Made by a program: the position numbers and the translations under genes. Shown here one piece after another: positions 59,761 through 64,000 of a stretch of 64,000 nt of DNA. Origin of the DNA: an uncultured Prevotella sp. (GTDB lineage Bacteria > Bacteroidota > Bacteroidia > Bacteroidales > Bacteroidaceae); assembly GCA_944319935.1 (NCBI GenBank), contig CALUFM010000001.1, positions 310,001-374,000 on the forward strand, given 5' to 3'. The notes beneath the pieces were generated by a model that did no database searches, was not told where the DNA came from, and saw only the letters and a program-made list of their open reading frames with translations. The stretch's first letter is position 1. The number at the start of each line of letters is the position of its first letter.

Positions 59761-60678
59761 ATGCCGCTAAGAATACCTGACAAGTTACCGGCCATTGACG
59801 CCTTGAAACGTGAAAACATTTTCGTCATGGACACATCAAGGGCGCACGCGCAAGACATAAGGCCGCTGAACATTGTCATCCTGAACCTCATGCCTCTGAA
59901 GATTGTTACAGAAACCGACTTGATAAGACTTCTGTCAAACACTCCTCTTCAAATGGACATTACGTTCATGAAGCTGAAAAGCCATACGCCCAAGAACACC
60001 CCGATAGAACACATGATGATGTTCTACAAGGACTTTGACGAACTGTGTGACAGGAAATTTGACGGAATGATTATAACAGGCGCACCTGTAGAACATCTGG
60101 AATACGAGGATGTGAATTATTGGGACGAAATGGAACAAATCTTCACATGGGCGAAAAGCCATGTGACAAGCACCCTTTACATCTGCTGGGCGGCACAAGC
60201 AGGGCTGTATTATCATTACGGCGTGCCCAAACATCCTTTGGAGAAAAAGATGTTCGGCATATTCAAACAACACATCTCTGACCCGCTATTGCCAATATTC
60301 AGAGGCTTTGACGACTATTTCTATATGCCACACAGCCGCCACACCGAGATAAGACGTGATGACATATTGAAAAACCAAGCCCTGAACATAATTGCTGAAT
60401 CCGACAAAAGCGGCGTAAGCATTGTCATGGCGAGAAACGGGCGTGAGTTTTTCATAACAGGGCATTTGGAATATGCTCCCGACACACTTGACAAGGAATA
60501 CAAACGCGACTTGGGCAAGCGTGACGATGTGGACATGCCGTTAAACTACTACAAAGACGACAATCCTGGCAACAAACCGATTGTACGCTGGCGCGCGCAT
60601 GCCAACCTGTTTTTTAACAATTGGATTAATTATTACGTCTATCAGGAAACACCCTACGACATAAATAAAATAGATTGA
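59761..60678 (+). CDS. metA: homoserine O-acyltransferase MetA, probably acetyl-CoA-specific
   Basis: 305-aa first enzyme of methionine synthesis. The catalytic triad is visible: Cys142 in YICWAAQAGLYYHYG, His235 in FITGHLEY and Glu237. TGAPVEHLEYEDVNYW places Glu at 111, where E. coli has Gly. In studied MetA enzymes Glu111 confers acetyl-CoA instead of succinyl-CoA use, so the product is probably O-acetylhomoserine. Single gene with its own -7 box; the U32 peptidase follows 69 bp later on the same strand. Confidence 0.94.
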   Translation: MPLRIPDKLPAIDALKRENIFVMDTSRAHAQDIRPLNIVILNLMPLKIVTETDLIRLLSNTPLQMDITFMKLKSHTPKNTPIEHMMMFYKDFDELCDRKFDGMIITGAPVEHLEYEDVNYWDEMEQIFTWAKSHVTSTLYICWAAQAGLYYHYGVPKHPLEKKMFGIFKQHISDPLLPIFRGFDDYFYMPHSRHTEIRRDDILKNQALNIIAESDKSGVSIVMARNGREFFITGHLEYAPDTLDKEYKRDLGKRDDVDMPLNYYKDDNPGNKPIVRWRAHANLFFNNWINYYVYQETPYDINKID

Positions 60679-60747
60679 AACGGGAACTTCCCCGAACAAT
60701 ACGCAAAGGAACAAACAAGCAAGAACGTAAATCGAAACATCACAACA

Positions 60748-62658
60748 ATGAGCAGACCGTTGGAACTCTTATCTCCGGCAAAAGACATTGAATGCGGCAT
60801 GGCAGCCATTGACCATGGCGCAGACGCCGTATATATAGGAGCCGAACGCTTTGGGGCACGACAAGCCGCAGGAAACCCGATAAGCGACATCAAGAAATTG
60901 TGCGACTACGCCCATACATTTAAAGCAAAAGTGTATGTCACGGTCAACACCATCATATACGACAATGAGATTGAAGCGACAGAGAAACTGATAAACGACC
61001 TCTACGAAATAGGCGTAGACGCAATTCTTGTGCAAGACATGGGCGTATTGGAGATGCAATTGCCACCAATAACGCTTCACGCAAGCACGCAAACAGACAA
61101 CCGCACGAAAGAAAAGGCTGCATGGCTAGCAAACCATGGCTTCAAGCGCATTGTGCTTGCACGTGAACTTTCTTTGGAAGAAATAGAAGAAATACACCAC
61201 TCTGTGCCTGGCGTAGAATTGGAAGCCTTTGTCCACGGCGCGCTTTGCGTAAGCTATTCAGGACAATGTTACGCATCACAATATTGCTTCAAACGCAGTG
61301 CCAACAGGGGCGAATGCGCACAATTCTGCCGACTGAAATTCGACTTGGAAGACGCAAATGGCAACACGCTGGCACGTGGACGCCACCTTCTTTCACTAAA
61401 AGACATGTGCAGGATTGACAACCTTGAGCAAATGGCCCAAGCCGGAATAACATCGTTCAAAATAGAAGGAAGGCTGAAAGACATCAACTACGTAAAGAAT
61501 GTAACCGCCGCATACAGCCAAAAACTAAATGAAATAATAAAACGAAACCCCGGTTTATACCATCGCGCCTCACTCGGCAGATGCAAATACACATTCACTC
61601 CAAACTTAAATAAGACTTTCAACCGTGGCTTTACAAACTACATGCTAACGGGCAAGAAGACTGACATCGCATCATTTGACACGCCCAAAGCCATTGGAGA
61701 ATATGTAGGAACAGTGAAAGAGATACGAAGCAACTCGTTCACTGTTGCCGGGACTTCGGCTTTCACCAATGGCGACGGACTTTGCTTTTTCATTGAACGC
61801 AGCGGTAAACCGCAAGACAAACGGTCTGCAAACAGAGAGCTTGTAGGCTTCAGGGCAAACAGAGTTGAAGGCAACAGGATATTTCCGCTTAAAATGCCAA
61901 CAGGCCTACAGCACGGCACAGCATTGTACAGAAACAATGACAAGAAATTTGAAGACTTGCTTTCCAAGCCCAGCGCAATACGGAAAATAGGCATTTCAAT
62001 GACACTAAGCGAAGCGACAGACGGCTTTGAGTTGGCCGCGCACATAACAGGTGAAAGCAAAACATCAACAGTAAACGTAGCGTACGAAAAACAAACGCCC
62101 GTCAAGCCGCAGCGTGAAAACATCATAAAGCAACTGTCGAAACTCGGCAATACTCCGTTCGAATGCAATGAAATAAAATTCATCCCGCACGACTTCAATT
62201 ATTTCATACCCTCAAGCGTGCTTGCAAACATGCGCCGCCAATTGACAAGCGAACTGATGGAGAACATTCATTCCGCCTCTCCAAGCGCAACAACTGGCAC
62301 AAGGCAAGGTGTGAAAACTGGCAATGTCACGCATGAAACTGAAATAGAAACAACACCATTGCAAACAAACAAAGGCAGAGAATGGTTGTTGAACATATCC
62401 AACCATTTGGCAAAAGACTTTTATGAAAAAGACGGAATAATAAACGCCCCATGTGCATTTGAGCTGAAACAACCCAAAGAACCTTTACTCATGCAATGCA
62501 AACATTGCATAAGACTGTCATTAGGCCATTGCCTGAAACACGAACGAAGCGATGCAAGATGGCAAGCCCCTTTATACCTGCGCCTACCTGACGGACATCG
62601 GTTTAAACTGCAGTTTGACTGTAACAAATGCCAAATGAACGTATATGCTGAAACTTAA
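60748..62658 (+). CDS. U32 family peptidase-like protein
   Basis: 636 aa. N-terminal TIM-barrel (RPLELLSPAKDIECGMAAIDHGADAVYIGAERFGAR) followed by the U32 signature EAFVHGALCVSYSGQCYASQYCFKRSANRGECAQFCR, whose four Cys bind an iron-sulfur cluster in studied relatives. Relatives TrhP/RlhA hydroxylate tRNA or rRNA bases, so a nucleic-acid modification role is as likely as peptidase activity. The C-terminal 150 residues have further Cys (MQCKHCIRLSLGHC and CNKCQMN). Its end overlaps the next gene by 14 bp. Confidence 0.9.
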   Translation: MSRPLELLSPAKDIECGMAAIDHGADAVYIGAERFGARQAAGNPISDIKKLCDYAHTFKAKVYVTVNTIIYDNEIEATEKLINDLYEIGVDAILVQDMGVLEMQLPPITLHASTQTDNRTKEKAAWLANHGFKRIVLARELSLEEIEEIHHSVPGVELEAFVHGALCVSYSGQCYASQYCFKRSANRGECAQFCRLKFDLEDANGNTLARGRHLLSLKDMCRIDNLEQMAQAGITSFKIEGRLKDINYVKNVTAAYSQKLNEIIKRNPGLYHRASLGRCKYTFTPNLNKTFNRGFTNYMLTGKKTDIASFDTPKAIGEYVGTVKEIRSNSFTVAGTSAFTNGDGLCFFIERSGKPQDKRSANRELVGFRANRVEGNRIFPLKMPTGLQHGTALYRNNDKKFEDLLSKPSAIRKIGISMTLSEATDGFELAAHITGESKTSTVNVAYEKQTPVKPQRENIIKQLSKLGNTPFECNEIKFIPHDFNYFIPSSVLANMRRQLTSELMENIHSASPSATTGTRQGVKTGNVTHETEIETTPLQTNKGREWLLNISNHLAKDFYEKDGIINAPCAFELKQPKEPLLMQCKHCIRLSLGHCLKHERSDARWQAPLYLRLPDGHRFKLQFDCNKCQMNVYAET

Positions 62659-63664
62659 ATTGCATCTTCCACAGGCATTATGGCCGCTGATTGTCGTCGT
62701 TGCCTTGTCCTTGTTGCATGTCAGTTGCAATTACAAACAAACAAGAACGACCGACACGCAACAGGCGCAGTACAGCCAAAAGCAACTTGACTCTATCATG
62801 TTCGCTGAAAAACACCATTACTCAGTGAACTATAATTTCGTTGTGAAAGACGATTCCGTCAGTCTCATCCGCCAACAGCCGGAAGAAATAATGGGACGTA
62901 TGATGACCGACACGGTCACCGTATACAAGCATGACCATCTCGCCGTAGCCGACATAAGGATAATACCTGCCGACTCCATTGACTCTGTTTGGGTGCAAGT
63001 GGCAAGAGACCAAGCCACATTCGGGTGGATACATGAAACCGGATTGCTGAAGTCAGTCGTACCCAACGACCCCATCTCGCAATTCATTTCCATATTTTCC
63101 GACACCCATTTGCTGGTTTTCCTAATCATAATAAGCCTCATCTCAATAACATACCTGATGCGCACCATATTCCGCCGCAACGCCAAGATAGTGCATTTCA
63201 ATGACATAAATTCGTTCTACCCCACTCTCTTGGCGGTTATCGTGGCGTCAAGCGCAACACTTTATTCAAGTATACAGACTTTTGCGCCCGACATTTGGCA
63301 ACAATTCTACTTCAACCCGACGCTCAACCCGTTCAACGTCCCGTTTATACTTGGAGTTTTCTTGGTCTCTGTATGGTCGATGCTGATAATTGGATTGGCC
63401 ACCATTGACGTTGTAAGAAGCATACTGCCCGCAAGCGAAGCCCTGCTTTACCTTTGCGGACTGGCGAGTGTTTGTGCCGTCAACTACATAGTTTTCAGCA
63501 TAGCAACACTTTATTTCATAGGCTACGCCATGTTCGCCGGTTATGTCTACTACGCACTTTACGTGTATTTCAAACGTTCGAGATGTGCCTACATTTGCGG
63601 GAAATGCGGAGCCAGGATGAACAGAAAAGGGCGATGCCCCGTCTGCGGCACGGTCAACGAGTGA
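62645..63664 (+). CDS. membrane protein with C-terminal zinc ribbon
   Basis: 339 aa. An N-terminal hydrophobic segment (LWPLIVVVALSLLHVSC) could be a signal or lipoprotein anchor; a periplasmic region of about 120 residues (with the SH3-like stretch HDHLAVADIRIIPADSIDSVWVQVARDQATFGWIHE); then about five transmembrane helices, and at the cytoplasmic end a zinc ribbon CGKCGARMNRKGRCPVCG. No named family. Overlaps the U32 gene by 14 bp, suggesting translational coupling. Confidence 0.65.
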   Translation: MLKLKLHLPQALWPLIVVVALSLLHVSCNYKQTRTTDTQQAQYSQKQLDSIMFAEKHHYSVNYNFVVKDDSVSLIRQQPEEIMGRMMTDTVTVYKHDHLAVADIRIIPADSIDSVWVQVARDQATFGWIHETGLLKSVVPNDPISQFISIFSDTHLLVFLIIISLISITYLMRTIFRRNAKIVHFNDINSFYPTLLAVIVASSATLYSSIQTFAPDIWQQFYFNPTLNPFNVPFILGVFLVSVWSMLIIGLATIDVVRSILPASEALLYLCGLASVCAVNYIVFSIATLYFIGYAMFAGYVYYALYVYFKRSRCAYICGKCGARMNRKGRCPVCGTVNE

Positions 63665-63695
63665 GACCGTGAACGGAAAATACACATAAATGAGG

Positions 63696-63727
63696 ATTGC
63701 AGGCCTGTGCCATTATTGCTAAATTTG
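63696..63727 (+). promoter_or_regulatory. promoter of the TonB-dependent receptor gene
   Basis: ATTG (63696-63699), 20-bp gap, TAAATTTG (63720-63727), 27 nt before ATG 63755. Confidence 0.5.
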
Positions 63728-63754
63728 CACCGCCAAAACAGGCATGCAAACCAC

Positions 63755-64000
63755 ATGACAAACAAGATATTCATAACAATGGCCGCATTTGCCATCATCA
63801 CGTCAAATGCGGCATACGCCGTCAGGCATGACAATGCCAGCAACATTGCAGACAAGACAGCCTCAACCAACAACCTACCAGACAACAGCGGACTGTCAGA
63901 CTCGTCAAGGATTTTCGACCTTGACGAGGTTGTTGTAATCTCACAACCCAAGGAAGTGCAAACCCTGAGACGCCAACCGCTAAGCTCAACGATGTTCACC
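63755..64000 (+). CDS. TonB-dependent receptor, N-terminal part (cut by window edge)
   Basis: 82 codons visible, open to the end. Signal peptide NKIFITMAAFAIITSNAAYA, a Ser/Asn/Asp linker, then FDLDEVVVISQPKEVQ...LRRQPLSSTMFT, which is the usual TonB-box/plug start of Bacteroidetes receptors (DEVVV box). The barrel lies outside the window, so substrate cannot be judged. Confidence 0.8.
   Translation, partial: MTNKIFITMAAFAIITSNAAYAVRHDNASNIADKTASTNNLPDNSGLSDSSRIFDLDEVVVISQPKEVQTLRRQPLSSTMFT

Noticed and set aside
1..64000. tRNA or rRNA genes
   Set aside because: Intergenic regions were read for T-loop and acceptor-stem patterns and none was found; a covariance search would settle it.

Overview
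The window looks like a chromosomal segment of a Bacteroidales bacterium, most likely in or near Prevotellaceae. The support is: promoters of the Bacteroidetes type (TTTG near -33, TAnnTTTG near -7, gap 19-20 bp) in front of many genes; almost no Shine-Dalgarno sequences; families largely confined to Bacteroidetes (DUF4924, DUF4494, DUF4491, TIGR02757, an RprX/RprY-type pair, an EF-G paralogue with altered GTPase motifs); and gene neighbourhoods typical of the order. I see no rRNA, tRNA, CRISPR array, prophage or insertion sequence. The species cannot be fixed from sequence reading alone.

Layout. 0.3-5.5 kb: a porin-like outer-membrane protein, then prfC, rmlD, DUF4924 and a LysE exporter on the minus strand. 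5.6-10.2 kb: ROK sugar kinase, tsaC, a CLC chloride channel and a Sel1-like secreted protein. 10.3-16.2 kb: nitroreductase, DUF1460 amidase-like protein, Gfo/Idh oxidoreductase, a membrane protein coupled to an EFR1-type ferredoxin, YggS and DUF4494. 16.2-18.5 kb: an accessory island of very small, ATGA-coupled genes with nuclease-like fragments, a Sel1 gene broken near its start, and a decayed internal duplication. 18.7-25.4 kb: WYL regulator, DUF4491, rlmH, a GC-rich uxuA plus SDR pair, uxaB and TIGR02757. 25.4-36.3 kb: MFS transporter, panB, HAD phosphatase, lipoproteins, rsmG, MBL hydrolase, ruvC, UvrD-type helicase, mtgA and an OmpA lipoprotein. 36.7-46.5 kb: mtaB, a GT2 glycosyltransferase, comF, proS, ogt, an outer-membrane beta-barrel protein, a membrane-anchored ToxR-like regulator and an unknown secreted protein. 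46.6-53.6 kb: rpsF-rpsR-rplI, MmcQ/YjbR, the rprX/rprY-like two-component pair and the EF-G2-like factor. 53.7-64 kb: hemW, an ABC-F ATPase, an M13 metallopeptidase, metA, a U32 peptidase, a membrane zinc-ribbon protein and the start of a TonB-dependent receptor.

The most striking non-coding signal is a family of six intergenic arrays (near 18.57, 28.43, 35.91, 42.14, 48.21 and 55.05 kb). Each is built from about four to five imperfect dyads of the form AAAAG-N5-CTTTY whose centres fall 22 bp apart, i.e. on one face of the helix. Three copies are bordered by a similar 19-20 bp element beginning CTGATWA. None lies inside a clear gene. This looks like a dispersed multi-site protein-binding array or a mobile/structural repeat. 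I know of no name for it.

Metabolically the window covers the mannonate/tagaturonate steps of hexuronate breakdown (uxuA, SDR fructuronate reductase, uxaB), homoserine acylation (metA, with the residue that marks acetyl-CoA use), pantothenate (panB), tRNA A37 modification (tsaC, mtaB), ribosome maintenance (rlmH, rsmG, prfC, EF-G2) and DNA repair (ruvC, UvrD-type helicase, ogt).
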